Shown here piece by piece: positions 1 to 8,929 of a stretch of DNA of 64,000 bases. The stretch lies in the NCBI RefSeq assembly GCF_029267515.1, contig NZ_JAJUIS010000001.1:372001-436000 (forward strand), in the 5' to 3' direction. The notes below the pieces were generated by a model. That model ran no database searches. It saw only the letters and a program-made list of their open reading frames with translations, and was not told the DNA's origin. Position 1 is the stretch's first letter. The number at the start of each line of letters is the position of its first letter. The translations under genes were made by a program, and so were the position numbers. This DNA comes from Seleniivibrio woodruffii. Lineage in GTDB: Bacteria; Chrysiogenota; Deferribacteres; Deferribacterales; Geovibrionaceae.

Positions 1-124
1 GGGCAATGTCCAGCGCTTCCTGTCCGTTTTCCGCAAGGGAACACTCTGCTCCCAGCTTCTGCATCAGCTTTGAAAGCAGAATCCTGTTCATTTTGTCGTC
101 ATCGGCAATGAGCAGCTTTGACAT
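1..124 (-). CDS. Response regulator receiver domain (N-terminal part, cut by window edge)
   Basis: Reading the minus strand from an ATG at 122-124 gives 41 residues beginning MSKLLIADDDKMNRILLSKL. This is the first beta strand, acidic pocket (DDD) and first helix of a CheY-like receiver domain. The gene continues beyond position 1, so any output domain and the phospho-accepting aspartate are out of view. Its start overlaps the stop of the upstream gene in a TGATG arrangement, so it is translationally coupled to the chemosensory operon that ends in this window. Receiver identity is clear. The full domain architecture is unknown. Confidence 0.85.
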   Translation of the reverse strand, partial: MSKLLIADDDKMNRILLSKLMQKLGAECSLAENGQEALDIA

Positions 125-1596
125 CAGAAGAACTCAATACTCGACTGTTCGTCCTCAGAAGCGAGAATATCTTTAAGCTCGGAATCGTTCCGTCCTCTTG
201 TGAAGTCATCATCGGAAAGGATGCTGTCGGTGAGTCTGGCGTTGAATTTTTCAAATTCTTCCTGCACGTTGTCAATGAACTCGCCGAAGAGCTCTATAAG
301 TCTTTCCGTGTTGGAATCGAAAAACGTCATATATTTATCGCCGGTGAATATGGTTCTGAAATGGGTGAGATGTTCCTCCAGTTCGTAGGTGTTTTTCAGC
401 ATCTGGTCTCTGTCTGTAGACATTGTGGCGCTGCACACGGACCGGAGATGTGTTCCTGCTTCCTTAAAAGTCGAGCTGAAATCTTTCTGCAGGTTCTGCC
501 AGAGGGTTATGTTTGCGTGCAGTTTGAGTATAAGTGTCTGCAGTTCCTGCTCTGTGCTGAGCATTGACGAAACAACACTTCGGAGGTCTTCGTCGTTTAT
601 GCGTGCAACCTCTATGGCTGTCACCACAACAAGGTTTTTAAAGGTCTTGGATTGCTTTCCCAGCCCGTTGACCCGCATTGTCGCCTGATTAATTGCCGTC
701 TGGGATTGTGTGGTTTTAACCTGCAAATCGCGTATGGTGTTGCATATGGTGCTTGAAACCTCATGCACCCGCACGAGCTCTTCTCTGAGGATATTGGTCT
801 TTCCCACTATATTTTGCAGGTCTGTGTTGAAAGAATAGAGGAAATCTTTCATAACCTCTTTAATCATGTATAACTTATTCTGAAGTTCGGATTTGATGAA
901 ATCAAGTTTTGCCAGTGACTTTTCATATACTCCGAAAACCTTTCCCGCTTCGTATGCGTTCTGGAATTTGTTCTGTCCCATGGCTTCTTTGATTATCTCA
1001 AGCTCCTGCGAGAAGATATCGTGAAACTGGGAATGTTCTATAAGGACGGAAACGTCGGACGTTATGACAATGTTGTCTGTATCGTCCAGTTTAAGAAATT
1101 CGGCGCTGCTGTTAATGTCGCTGTTGAGGATATTTTCGGCTATGTAGCGGAATTTCTCATACACCTCTGCAAAATCCTTTGTTATTTCGTCCAGAAGGCT
1201 TTTGACGGTTGTGGAGTATTTTTTAATTTCCTTGCTGATGTGGGTGATGGTTGAACCTTTGTCGCCCAGCGCCATTGTGCGGCAGATGGTGTTGTACGAC
1301 AGAAGTTCAAGCTCGTCAGTAATGGACAGGAAAGTCCCGGTAGCTTCGTTGAGCTCCTCCCGCATTTTATCCATGTTCAGGTTTTCGATTTTCCTGTTTA
1401 TGTTCTCGGAAATGTGGCGGACTATCTCGTCCGTATTGCCGACAAAACTGTGGGAATCGCTCTGAATCTTCTCACCGACGCTGAGCATAGCGGCGAAACT
1501 CTCGCTGCGGTGCTCGATTATCTCGTTGATAATTCCGACGATTTGATAGAAACAGCCGTCAATTTCACCTTTCAGTTTGTCGTATGCGCTACTCAT
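124..1596 (-). CDS. Soluble MCP-like coiled-coil protein with degenerate signalling tips
   Basis: This 490-residue protein has no signal peptide or membrane segment and is almost entirely heptad-rich helix. Residues about 98-127 have the spacing of a chemoreceptor hairpin tip (compare LLSYNTICRTMALGDKG with the canonical [17 protein letters not shown]), but the conserved core residues are replaced. A second, weaker tip-like stretch lies at about 320-345 (LVVVTAIEVARIND). The C terminus is acidic and probably disordered. It sits between two receivers in the che operon and overlaps the preceding gene by 8 bp. I infer an array component or adaptor that kept the coiled-coil form while losing canonical CheA/CheW contacts. 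An alternative is a CheZ-like or purely structural coiled coil. The function is not established. Confidence 0.6.
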   Translation of the reverse strand: MSSAYDKLKGEIDGCFYQIVGIINEIIEHRSESFAAMLSVGEKIQSDSHSFVGNTDEIVRHISENINRKIENLNMDKMREELNEATGTFLSITDELELLSYNTICRTMALGDKGSTITHISKEIKKYSTTVKSLLDEITKDFAEVYEKFRYIAENILNSDINSSAEFLKLDDTDNIVITSDVSVLIEHSQFHDIFSQELEIIKEAMGQNKFQNAYEAGKVFGVYEKSLAKLDFIKSELQNKLYMIKEVMKDFLYSFNTDLQNIVGKTNILREELVRVHEVSSTICNTIRDLQVKTTQSQTAINQATMRVNGLGKQSKTFKNLVVVTAIEVARINDEDLRSVVSSMLSTEQELQTLILKLHANITLWQNLQKDFSSTFKEAGTHLRSVCSATMSTDRDQMLKNTYELEEHLTHFRTIFTGDKYMTFFDSNTERLIELFGEFIDNVQEEFEKFNARLTDSILSDDDFTRGRNDSELKDILASEDEQSSIEFF

Positions 1597-1957
1597 ATTT
1601 TTTCAGTGTCTCCGCCAGAAGGGTTTCTGTTACCGGTTTAAAAATAATTCCGTCGAAACCCGCTCCGTCAAGATGGCTCTTTTCCGCAACATCCGCTGTC
1701 AGCGCTATGTATTTTGTACGCGTCCATTTATTTTCATCTTTCAGCATTTTCAGGATATCGACCCCTGTCACTCCAGGTTCAAGCCTGAAATCCACAAAAG
1801 CCACGTCCGGTTCTTTCATGCTGCGCAGTCCGCTTTTGAGACTGGCAACCGATTCCGCCGTCTGCACGGTGTGCTTCAGCTTCTCAAGTAATATTCTGCA
1901 CATTTTAAGGTGCAGAGTATTGTCGTCCACAATAAGTACGTTCATAAGACCCGCCAT
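1589..1957 (-). CDS. Single-domain response regulator (CheY-like)
   Basis: A 122-residue receiver with no output domain. The acidic pair (LIVDDN, residues 8-13), the phospho-acceptor aspartate in FVDFRLEPG, the ALTA threonine region and the FKP lysine near residue 107 are all visible. The ATG overlaps the cheA stop codon as TAATG; a second ATG four codons later is also possible. Lying directly after cheA and before the decayed MCP-like gene, it is probably a phosphotransfer target or phosphate sink of that kinase. The loop after the aspartate (RLEPGVTG) differs from the usual NMPxMDG, so it may not bind the standard CheY partner surface. Confidence 0.88.
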   Translation of the reverse strand: MAGLMNVLIVDDNTLHLKMCRILLEKLKHTVQTAESVASLKSGLRSMKEPDVAFVDFRLEPGVTGVDILKMLKDENKWTRTKYIALTADVAEKSHLDGAGFDGIIFKPVTETLLAETLKKYE

Positions 1958-4893
1958 TATAATAATTTATTGACGTTCAGAACCAGAACAGCCTGCCCGT
2001 CGCCTAGTATGGTCACTCCGCCTATGTAGTTGAGGTGTGCAAAGTATTCAGGAACGGGTTTTATGGCGATGTCCATCCTGTTCAGCAGTTCGTCAACAAT
2101 TATACCCGTTTTGCCGTCGTCTGTAACCGTTATAACAATATTTACTTCATCCGCAAGGGCTTTTTCCCCATCACCAAGTAGTTTTGAAAGATGCACAAGG
2201 GGGAGTACGTTGCCTCTGTAGTAGATTCCGTTGCCGAAATGGAGGTCTTTAACCTGTTCTTTGGCAACCTTTATGGTTTCTGCCACATTTTCGATTGGGA
2301 AAGCATAGTGCTCGTCCGGGTGCATCCTCACCAGAAGCGATGTTGACATGCCTATGGTTACGGGTATTTTCATTACAACCCTTGAACCGTCACCCACGGA
2401 TGATTGCACGTCAATAGTACCGCCGACGCTGGTTATGGAGCTTTTAACAACGTCCATGCCCACGCCGCGCCCTGATATATCTGTCACCTGTTCTGCTGTG
2501 GAGAAACCGGGGGCAAGGATAAACTGGATTATCTCGTTATCGGTGAGCACCGCGTCTTCGGAAGTAAGCCCTTTCTGTATAGCTTTTGCCATTATTTTTT
2601 TCGGATCGATACCGCGTCCGTCGTCGATTACCTCTATGTAAACAAAACTGCCCTCGTTATAGGCTTTAAGAATCAGGTGTCCCTCTTCCGGCTTGGAGGC
2701 TCTCGCTCTGTCCTCCGGCGGCTCAATGCCGTGGTCGCATGAATTGCGCACAAGGTGCACAAGCGGGTCGGAAAGGATATCGGCTATTTTTTTGTCAATT
2801 TCCGTGTCCTCGCCGATTATGCGAAGGTCTATCTGTTTGTTCTGTTTTCTTGCGATGTCTCTGACAACTCGCGGAAACTTGTTGAAAATCTGCTTGATGG
2901 GCACCATGCGCAGGGACATGATATCCCTCTGGAGATCCTGTGAAATACGGGAGATAAGATTCGAGTTGTCCTTGAAGTCTTTTATAAGACTTGTGGGCAG
3001 GTCAAATTCGCGTATGAGCCGCTGCATCATGTATTCGTATGCGTTCTTTGCCACCACAAGCTCGCCTATGGTGTTGGTGAATTTATCTATCTTTTCCTGA
3101 TCCACTTTCATGGACTGGGAATATTTCTCTTTGGATGAATCGCCCTTTTCCTCCTGCTCCTCTTTTGTGAGAGCGGATGCAAGGGAGATGCTGTCGCTGT
3201 CTGCTGCCGCGCCTGTGGCTTTCATGATAACCTGTTTTTTCAGGGCTATCTCAAGGTCTTTCTGTTCCAGTTTCCCCTGATCGACGAGTATCTCGCCTAT
3301 CTTTTTCTGCTGCGCCTTCGCCTCTTCAATCTCTTTTGCTGTGACCTTGCCTGATTCCACTAAAAGTTCGCCCAGTTTTTTTGCGGGTGATTTCAGAACC
3401 TTGATGTAACTCTCTATGTTCGCAAGTTCTGCGGAGAAATCCGCACCGGAACCCGCTTTGTTTGCAAATTTCTGAGCCATTTCCATAAGGTCTGTGAAGC
3501 CTATGAATTTTGCCGCGTTTGAGAATCCCATAGCGGCTCTTTTAAGCATACCGGCATTGTTGCCGTCAGCCTTAGCAAGCCCTATTATCTCAAAGAACTG
3601 ATCCACCTGAGAAAGAAATATTTTGATGTCGCCTGTAACGGCAGGCACCTTCTCCTCAAGGGTTAGCATGGATTCCTGAAGGTTCTGGAGCTGTCTGTAT
3701 GTTTTCGGGAGTTCAGGTGTGACCTTGTTCAGCAGTGCCTTTACCAGCGCCTTTACGTCGGAAATAACGTTGAGGATAAATTCGGCGGCCTTTCTGTCGA
3801 ACACTATTGCACCGGAACGTACTTTGTCCAGCATGTTTTCAACTAGGTGGGCATATTTTTCAAGGAAGGAAAAGCCGACGTATCCGCAGTCTCCCTTGAT
3901 ATTGTGGAAAACACGGAAGATGTTGTCCACCGCATCTTTTGTGCCCTCTCCGGTTTTTTCTATCTCTATCAGGAAGTTTTCTATCGATTCGAAATAGTCC
4001 TCTATACCGCTGGCAAGCTCCGCCAGCATCTCGTATTGTATGCCCGCCGTATCAACGGTTTCGACGTCCAGCTCCTCTTCCGTGAACTCTTCGTCTGAAA
4101 AGGGTGCCGACGCTGCTGTCTCTTGCTTTTCTGGTTCTTTCAGAGAAATCTCGGTGACAGTCATCAGTTCAGGGTCGAAAGCCAGATCGGCTATCTCCTC
4201 CGGAGAAGCGTCGCTTATTATATATATATCAGGATGCAGATAGAGTTTATAAGGCTCAATAGACGAAAGTTCAGGCACGGAGGTATCGGTTACAGCAAGG
4301 TAATATTCGGAAATTTCTTTGAGGTTTGAGAGCAGCGTCTGGGGGTCATACCCGTTCTCAAGCATGTCGTCGGTGAAATTCATCTTGATCTGGTAGGCTT
4401 TTCCGAAACCGGGGTCGTGTTGTTTAAGAATCTCTGAAATGTCTTTTCCGGCAAACGGCAGTCCGGCAGCGGGCGCTTTGTCCGCAGCTGTTGCAGGGGC
4501 GTCCTGCTTCATGTTGTTTGCCGCACCGAAAAGTGTGATTATATCTGTCAGGTCGCGGTCATATTCTCTTTTTTGCCGTGCGTAATCGATCATTTCGAAG
4601 AGGATGTCAACGCCTTTCAGCAGCAGATCGGTGATATCCGCGTCAATGGTGACGTCACCGTTTCTCAGCTTGTCCAGAAGTGATTCGAGGTGGTGGGAAA
4701 ATTCCGACATATTGTCGAACCCGAACCCGCCTGCGCTCCCCTTTATAGTGTGGATATTGCGGAAAACCGCGTTAAACAGTTCCGCGTCTCCTTCCGATTC
4801 CGCTTTAAGGATGCTCTCATTGGCGTTCTCAAGCAGGTCTGCCGCCTCCTCAAGAAATTCCATCCTGAATTTTTCCATATCGATCTGAGTCAT
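1957..4893 (-). CDS. cheA: Chemotaxis histidine kinase CheA with two Hpt domains
   Basis: CheA is the cytoplasmic kinase that phosphorylates CheY and CheB under receptor control. This copy has 978 residues against about 650 in the E. coli protein. Visible domains are Hpt1 (about 5-110, His48 in HTIKGSAGG), a linker, Hpt2 (about 285-400, His330 in HNIKGDCG), and a third helical region near 425-500 without the histidine. A duplicated LGELLV/IGEILV repeat follows at 507-553. Then come the dimerisation helices (about 595-670), the HATPase domain (Asn717 in LVRNSCDHG, DDGRGI, GRGVGMDVV) and a C-terminal CheW-like domain. The start is preceded by GGAG. Both phosphorylation sites look intact, so it may feed several of the operon's receivers. 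Confidence 0.96.
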   Translation of the reverse strand: MTQIDMEKFRMEFLEEAADLLENANESILKAESEGDAELFNAVFRNIHTIKGSAGGFGFDNMSEFSHHLESLLDKLRNGDVTIDADITDLLLKGVDILFEMIDYARQKREYDRDLTDIITLFGAANNMKQDAPATAADKAPAAGLPFAGKDISEILKQHDPGFGKAYQIKMNFTDDMLENGYDPQTLLSNLKEISEYYLAVTDTSVPELSSIEPYKLYLHPDIYIISDASPEEIADLAFDPELMTVTEISLKEPEKQETAASAPFSDEEFTEEELDVETVDTAGIQYEMLAELASGIEDYFESIENFLIEIEKTGEGTKDAVDNIFRVFHNIKGDCGYVGFSFLEKYAHLVENMLDKVRSGAIVFDRKAAEFILNVISDVKALVKALLNKVTPELPKTYRQLQNLQESMLTLEEKVPAVTGDIKIFLSQVDQFFEIIGLAKADGNNAGMLKRAAMGFSNAAKFIGFTDLMEMAQKFANKAGSGADFSAELANIESYIKVLKSPAKKLGELLVESGKVTAKEIEEAKAQQKKIGEILVDQGKLEQKDLEIALKKQVIMKATGAAADSDSISLASALTKEEQEEKGDSSKEKYSQSMKVDQEKIDKFTNTIGELVVAKNAYEYMMQRLIREFDLPTSLIKDFKDNSNLISRISQDLQRDIMSLRMVPIKQIFNKFPRVVRDIARKQNKQIDLRIIGEDTEIDKKIADILSDPLVHLVRNSCDHGIEPPEDRARASKPEEGHLILKAYNEGSFVYIEVIDDGRGIDPKKIMAKAIQKGLTSEDAVLTDNEIIQFILAPGFSTAEQVTDISGRGVGMDVVKSSITSVGGTIDVQSSVGDGSRVVMKIPVTIGMSTSLLVRMHPDEHYAFPIENVAETIKVAKEQVKDLHFGNGIYYRGNVLPLVHLSKLLGDGEKALADEVNIVITVTDDGKTGIIVDELLNRMDIAIKPVPEYFAHLNYIGGVTILGDGQAVLVLNVNKLL

Positions 4894-4909
4894 ATTTCCG
4901 CTCCGGTAA

Positions 4910-5275
4910 TCAACTGATGCCCAGCAGCATCTTGATGTTAAGTATCAGGTCGTCGGGCTTAACGGGTTTTGTTATGTACAGGTTTGCGCCGGATTCATAT
5001 CCCTTCTTGCGGTTTTCCAGCTCTTCCTGAGTCGTTATTATGATTATCGGGGTCTCTTTTCCCGTTTTTCTGTATTCTTTTATAAAGGTTATACCGTCCA
5101 TGCGCGGCATGTTCAGGTCGCAGAGCATAAGGGCATAGTTGGTCTGCATGGACTTTTCGAGAGCATCCATGCCGTCGATGGCACCGTCAGCCTCAAATCC
5201 CGAAGATTTCAGGATGTTGCTGTGGAAATGCCTTACCATGTCCGAGTCATCGATAACCAATACCTTAATAGCCAT
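4910..5275 (-). CDS. CheY-like response regulator
   Basis: A 121-residue single-domain receiver with VLVIDDSDMVR at the start, the phospho-acceptor aspartate in LCDLNMPRMDG (near residue 53), the ITT threonine and TKPVKP lysine. All residues needed for phosphorylation are present. It lies between cheR (2 bp upstream) and cheA (16 bp downstream), so it is a likely direct target of this CheA. Because the operon encodes several receivers, which one acts on the cell's output cannot be read from sequence. Confidence 0.93.
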   Translation of the reverse strand: MAIKVLVIDDSDMVRHFHSNILKSSGFEADGAIDGMDALEKSMQTNYALMLCDLNMPRMDGITFIKEYRKTGKETPIIIITTQEELENRKKGYESGANLYITKPVKPDDLILNIKMLLGIS

Positions 5276-5277
5276 AA

Positions 5278-6105
5278 TTACCCCTTGTAATATACAACGC
5301 CTGAACCCATGCGTTTCATGCTGAACGCGGTGGTTATCCTGCCAACCGATTCACTGTGTCCGAGAAAGATATACCCGCCCCTGTTCATGGAGATATAATA
5401 GTGATCGACAACCTGTTTCCGCGACAGTTCATCGAAATATATCAGAACGTTGCGGCAGAATATGAAGTCGAACCCGCGTTTTTTGCGCATGGCTTCTCTG
5501 TCCATCAGGTTGAGATGTTCAAATGTGACCATGTTCCGCACCTCTTTGACCGGGGAGTGGAAACCACCGGAGGTTGTGAAATATTTCCTGAAATATTCCT
5601 CCGGAACGTCTTTCAGGCTGCGGTCGTCATATTTTGCCTCTTCGGCTTTTGCCAGAACGTTTTCGTCGATATCGCTTGCTAGGATTCGCACGTCCCAGCC
5701 TGTCAGGTTTTCCAGCATCTCCCTTACGATTATCGCCAGCGTATACGGTTCCTCGCCAGTGGAGCAACCTGCCGACCATATGCGTATGTTCCTGTCGTTT
5801 GCCGCAGCTTTTTTCTCTGCGATCTCCTGAAGACAGTGCTCCGCAAAGGTTTCAAGAGTTGCGAACTCGCGGAAGAAATAGGTCTCGTTCACCGTCAGCA
5901 GGTTCATGAGAGCCTGAAATTCCTCTCCGGTATCTTTGAACTTCAGATAGCGCAGGTATTCCCGCACGCTGTCCGTTCCCATCTCAAGGAGTCTTTTTTC
6001 AACCCTTTTGTTGATGAAATACCTTTTTTTCTCTTCAAACTTTATTCCTGACTTTTTATAAATAAAAGCGGTCAGGTCTGTGTAGTCATCGTTGTTGATG
6101 AACAT
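5278..6105 (-). CDS. cheR: Chemoreceptor glutamate methyltransferase CheR
   Basis: CheR transfers methyl groups from S-adenosylmethionine to receptor glutamates for adaptation. The 275 residues comprise the N-terminal helical domain (1-70), the NETYFFRE motif (73-80), the SAM-binding SAGCSTGEEPYTLAI (111-125) and FCRNVLIYFD (216-225). The length is typical. It has no fused TPR or PAS domain. It is paired in the operon with cheB, so methylation-based adaptation is probably functional here even though the receptor is soluble. The start lies 18 bp after the HEAT-repeat gene, with only a weak ribosome binding site. Confidence 0.96.
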   Translation of the reverse strand: MFINNDDYTDLTAFIYKKSGIKFEEKKRYFINKRVEKRLLEMGTDSVREYLRYLKFKDTGEEFQALMNLLTVNETYFFREFATLETFAEHCLQEIAEKKAAANDRNIRIWSAGCSTGEEPYTLAIIVREMLENLTGWDVRILASDIDENVLAKAEEAKYDDRSLKDVPEEYFRKYFTTSGGFHSPVKEVRNMVTFEHLNLMDREAMRKKRGFDFIFCRNVLIYFDELSRKQVVDHYYISMNRGGYIFLGHSESVGRITTAFSMKRMGSGVVYYKG

Positions 6106-6123
6106 AAGCCGGTTGTGACGCTC

Positions 6124-7179
6124 CTATAATGTTTCCAGAAGTCCCTGCAGCATCCTTCTGAACTCGCCTTTTGCTCCGGCGAGTTTCATTTCCGTTATCC
6201 TGATAGCTTTGTCCCTGTCTGTCACAGCCAGATGCTCAAGAGCAGTTAAGCAGATGTTCTCGTTGCTGTCTGACGCCAGTTCCTCGTAAAGAGCGGCCTT
6301 GTCCGGGATATCAAGGTGCGACACAATGTAAAGAAAAGTAAGTCTCTCCTCCGGATAACCGTCGAGATTGCGGAGGTTGTTAAGCATGAATTTTGTATGT
6401 TGCTCGTCCAGCTTGTGTATGTCGTGTCTGGACACTATTTTCAGTACTGCGTTGGCAATCTCCTTGAAATACATCGTGTTCTTGTTGTTAAGAAACGAAA
6501 GGAGAAAATCCAGATGTCGGGTTGAACCTTTTTCGCCAACCAGCCTTAAAACCGTAGGTTTATAGATACTGTCCATGACCTTTCCGCCCACAACGGCGAG
6601 AACTCGGTCCACTGTAGCAGGTTTACCCATTATTGTTAGCGTTTCGAGACACGACATCCGCACCATCGGCTCTGTCGTCTGCTCGAAAATCTTCATGATA
6701 TCCTCTAGGGAATCATCGTCGTAAATCTTACCGAGATATTCCACAGCGGTCATCATGACGTTTGGCGCTTTGTCATTAAGCGCCGCCCGCAAAGCGGGAA
6801 TGGAGTATTTTGAGCTGGTCGCCACAAGGCTGTCCAGCACCAGCTTGCGCACTTCGCGGTTCTGGTGATCCATGATGGAAGTGAGAAACGCCACCGCGTC
6901 CTCTCCCTTTGCGCCGAAAATCTCGATGGCGCAGTTTCTGACGTATGCGTCGGAAGACTCGAAATATTTCGCTATATCGGCGAAGAAAGGTGTTATGTCG
7001 AGCACTTTGAACGCCTCGACTATCAGCTCGCGGACAAGACGGCTCTTTTCCGAATACATATGGCAGATGAGAACCTGATAGAGGTCTTCGTTCTTTTCGG
7101 AAAGAACATCCTCAACAGTATATATTCTCTCCGCCTCGTCAGTATTTTTCAGCTTTTCAATGAGCGTCTGTCTGTCCAC
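6124..7179 (-). CDS. HEAT-repeat protein of the chemosensory operon
   Basis: The 351 residues form a run of about 35-residue helical pairs (for example residues 70-105, 106-140 and 141-175, with patterns such as VRNCAIEIFG, VRKLVLDSL and VMMTAVEYLGKI), which is a HEAT/armadillo solenoid. It has no catalytic motif, signal peptide or membrane segment. The likely start is GTG behind GGAGC. It sits between cheY and cheR, so I infer a protein-protein scaffold for the array or its outputs. The specific partner is unknown. Confidence 0.85.
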   Translation of the reverse strand: MDRQTLIEKLKNTDEAERIYTVEDVLSEKNEDLYQVLICHMYSEKSRLVRELIVEAFKVLDITPFFADIAKYFESSDAYVRNCAIEIFGAKGEDAVAFLTSIMDHQNREVRKLVLDSLVATSSKYSIPALRAALNDKAPNVMMTAVEYLGKIYDDDSLEDIMKIFEQTTEPMVRMSCLETLTIMGKPATVDRVLAVVGGKVMDSIYKPTVLRLVGEKGSTRHLDFLLSFLNNKNTMYFKEIANAVLKIVSRHDIHKLDEQHTKFMLNNLRNLDGYPEERLTFLYIVSHLDIPDKAALYEELASDSNENICLTALEHLAVTDRDKAIRITEMKLAGAKGEFRRMLQGLLETL

Positions 7180-7195
7180 GTTAAAGCTCCCGCCG

Positions 7196-7558
7196 TCAGC
7201 CGATTATCTTTTTTATAACTGCGAGAAGATCGTTGGGTTTGAAAGGCTTGACTATCCATGCCTTTGCTCCCGCCTGTCTGCCCTCTTCCTTTATCCCCGC
7301 CTGAGACTCTGTTGTAAGCATTATCACAGGGGTGAATTTATGTGTGGGGTTCTTTTTCATCTCTTTAAGAAAGGTTATGCCGTCCATGTTTGGCATGTTG
7401 ACATCGGAAACCACAAGGTTGAACCTTCCTGTGTCCAGCTTTTTGAGTGCATCCACCCCGTCTCTGGCATCAACAACTTCATATCCTGCTGATTTCAGTG
7501 TCGCCGCAACCAGTTGGCGCATAGTTATGGCGTCATCTACAATAAGAATACGCTTCAT
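7196..7558 (-). CDS. CheY-like response regulator
   Basis: A 120-residue receiver: ILIVDDAITMRQL at the N terminus, phospho-acceptor Asp in VVSDVNMPNMDG, LTTES, and VKPFKP. The motif DVNMPNMDGITFL is close to classical chemotaxis CheY. The ATG overlaps the stop of the STAS gene as TAATG, which suggests translational coupling. The adjacency of STAS and CheY is common in delta-proteobacterial-type che operons. It is probably phosphorylated by the operon's CheA, but whether the target is a flagellar motor, pili or something else is not visible. Confidence 0.94.
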   Translation of the reverse strand: MKRILIVDDAITMRQLVAATLKSAGYEVVDARDGVDALKKLDTGRFNLVVSDVNMPNMDGITFLKEMKKNPTHKFTPVIMLTTESQAGIKEEGRQAGAKAWIVKPFKPNDLLAVIKKIIG

Positions 7559-7854
7559 TAATTCCCTCCGACCGCATCTTGTATATGCAGTCCGTACAGA
7601 CTGAGTAATTTATCGAATGATTCACATGATTTTACTGATATTTTCGAACCCGCGTCCTTTGCCGTTTTAAACAGAGAAAGGGCTATCTGCAGGAAAACGG
7701 TGTCCATGGACGAAACATTGCCCATGTCGGTCTCAAGCTCTTTTCCCGCAAAGGTGACGCCGCCGAACAGGGACAGAAACTCCTCCGCCATGAAAATTTC
7801 GGATTCGTCGGGGAAAGTTACTTTAACTTTGGTTTTAAGTTCCTTAACTTCCAT
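7558..7854 (-). CDS. STAS-domain protein (anti-sigma-antagonist-like)
   Basis: A 98-residue protein matching the STAS fold: N-terminal strands, then NVSSMDTVFLQIALSLF (central motif and helix), an alternating strand/helix region, and a C-terminal FDKLLSLYGL like the LLxxLGL end of the MlaB/SpoIIAA group. The position normally holding the phosphorylatable serine of SpoIIAA-like proteins reads SSMD, so a serine is available. Small STAS proteins are frequent in che clusters, where their role is poorly defined. It lies 2 bp after cheB and overlaps the following cheY. Confidence 0.75.
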   Translation of the reverse strand: MEVKELKTKVKVTFPDESEIFMAEEFLSLFGGVTFAGKELETDMGNVSSMDTVFLQIALSLFKTAKDAGSKISVKSCESFDKLLSLYGLHIQDAVGGN

Positions 7855-7855
7855 A

Positions 7856-8929
7856 TTACCAACCTCTTTCCACTTTTCTGCATATTTCGGCAGCTATCTT
7901 ATAGCTTGGAAGCACTGCATCCGCGCAGCCTTTCAGGACAGCCTCTTTCGGCATACCGTAGACCACCGCTGTTTCTTCCGATTCGGCTATGGTATATCCG
8001 CCCGCCTGCTTTATTTTGCACATGGACGCGGCACCGTCGTTGCCCATTCCTGTCATGAGCACGCCGATAGCTTTGTCTGCGAAAACCCCGGCTACGGATT
8101 CCATCATTATGTCAACGCTGGGGATGAACGCATGGTCGGGTGTTTTGCCCAGCCGCATGGTAATCTCGCCGTTCATCTTTTTGTAAAGGGTCATATGGTT
8201 GCCCGCTTTGCCGACATAGCAAACGCCCGGTGTGACTATATCTCCCGGAGCAGCTTCTTTAACGGTTATGCGGCACGATTCGTTCAGCCTTTTCGCATAG
8301 GATTCTGTAAACCCCACAGGCATATGCTGAACCATGAAGATTGCCGCGTTGAGGTTCTGCGGTATGTGGGGCAGAACGTCGAATATTGTTTTCGGTCCGC
8401 CTGTGGATATACCTATGCACACCGCTTTGAAATTATCTGGGATGGTATGCGGAGTGGTATATACAGGTTCCTGCACTTCGTATTTTTCAATTTTTGCCGG
8501 TTCCGTTCTGCGGGTCAGCTTGGCAAGTCCCATCCCTGCTGCCGCCTTAACTTTAACGGCGAGTTCACGCTTCACGGTTTCTATATCGCGGGAGACAGTT
8601 CCGCTGGGTTTTGCCACAAAATCGAACGCGCCCAGTTCCAGCGCCTGAAAAGTCGTGGATGCCCCCTCCTGAGTGAGCGAACTGAGCATTATGACTGGGC
8701 ACACTTTCTTTTCATTTATTATCTTCAGAGCGGTAAGACCGTCCATCACCGGCATGTTGACGTCAAGCGTCACCACGTCCGGCTTCAGCGCCAGCGCTTT
8801 TGCAACTCCGTCCTCTCCGTTTCTTGCGGTGTCGATGACCTCAATGCCGAAAGATTCGTCCAGCATCTCTTTGATTTTCTTCCGCATCAGTGCAGAATCA
8901 TCGACAACCAGTACCCTTATTTTTTTCAT
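7856..8929 (-). CDS. cheB: Chemotaxis methylesterase/deamidase CheB
   Basis: CheB removes receptor methyl groups when phosphorylated by CheA. The 357 residues hold a receiver (Asp56 in LDVNMPVMDG, lysine in VAKPSG), a linker, and the esterase domain with Ser175 in IGISTGGPK, His202 in VQHMP and the aspartate in TGMGNDGA near residue 298, the full catalytic triad. The start overlaps the triple-CheW stop by 4 bp (ATGA). With cheR in the same operon, a complete adaptation system is encoded. Confidence 0.97.
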   Translation of the reverse strand: MKKIRVLVVDDSALMRKKIKEMLDESFGIEVIDTARNGEDGVAKALALKPDVVTLDVNMPVMDGLTALKIINEKKVCPVIMLSSLTQEGASTTFQALELGAFDFVAKPSGTVSRDIETVKRELAVKVKAAAGMGLAKLTRRTEPAKIEKYEVQEPVYTTPHTIPDNFKAVCIGISTGGPKTIFDVLPHIPQNLNAAIFMVQHMPVGFTESYAKRLNESCRITVKEAAPGDIVTPGVCYVGKAGNHMTLYKKMNGEITMRLGKTPDHAFIPSVDIMMESVAGVFADKAIGVLMTGMGNDGAASMCKIKQAGGYTIAESEETAVVYGMPKEAVLKGCADAVLPSYKIAAEICRKVERGW

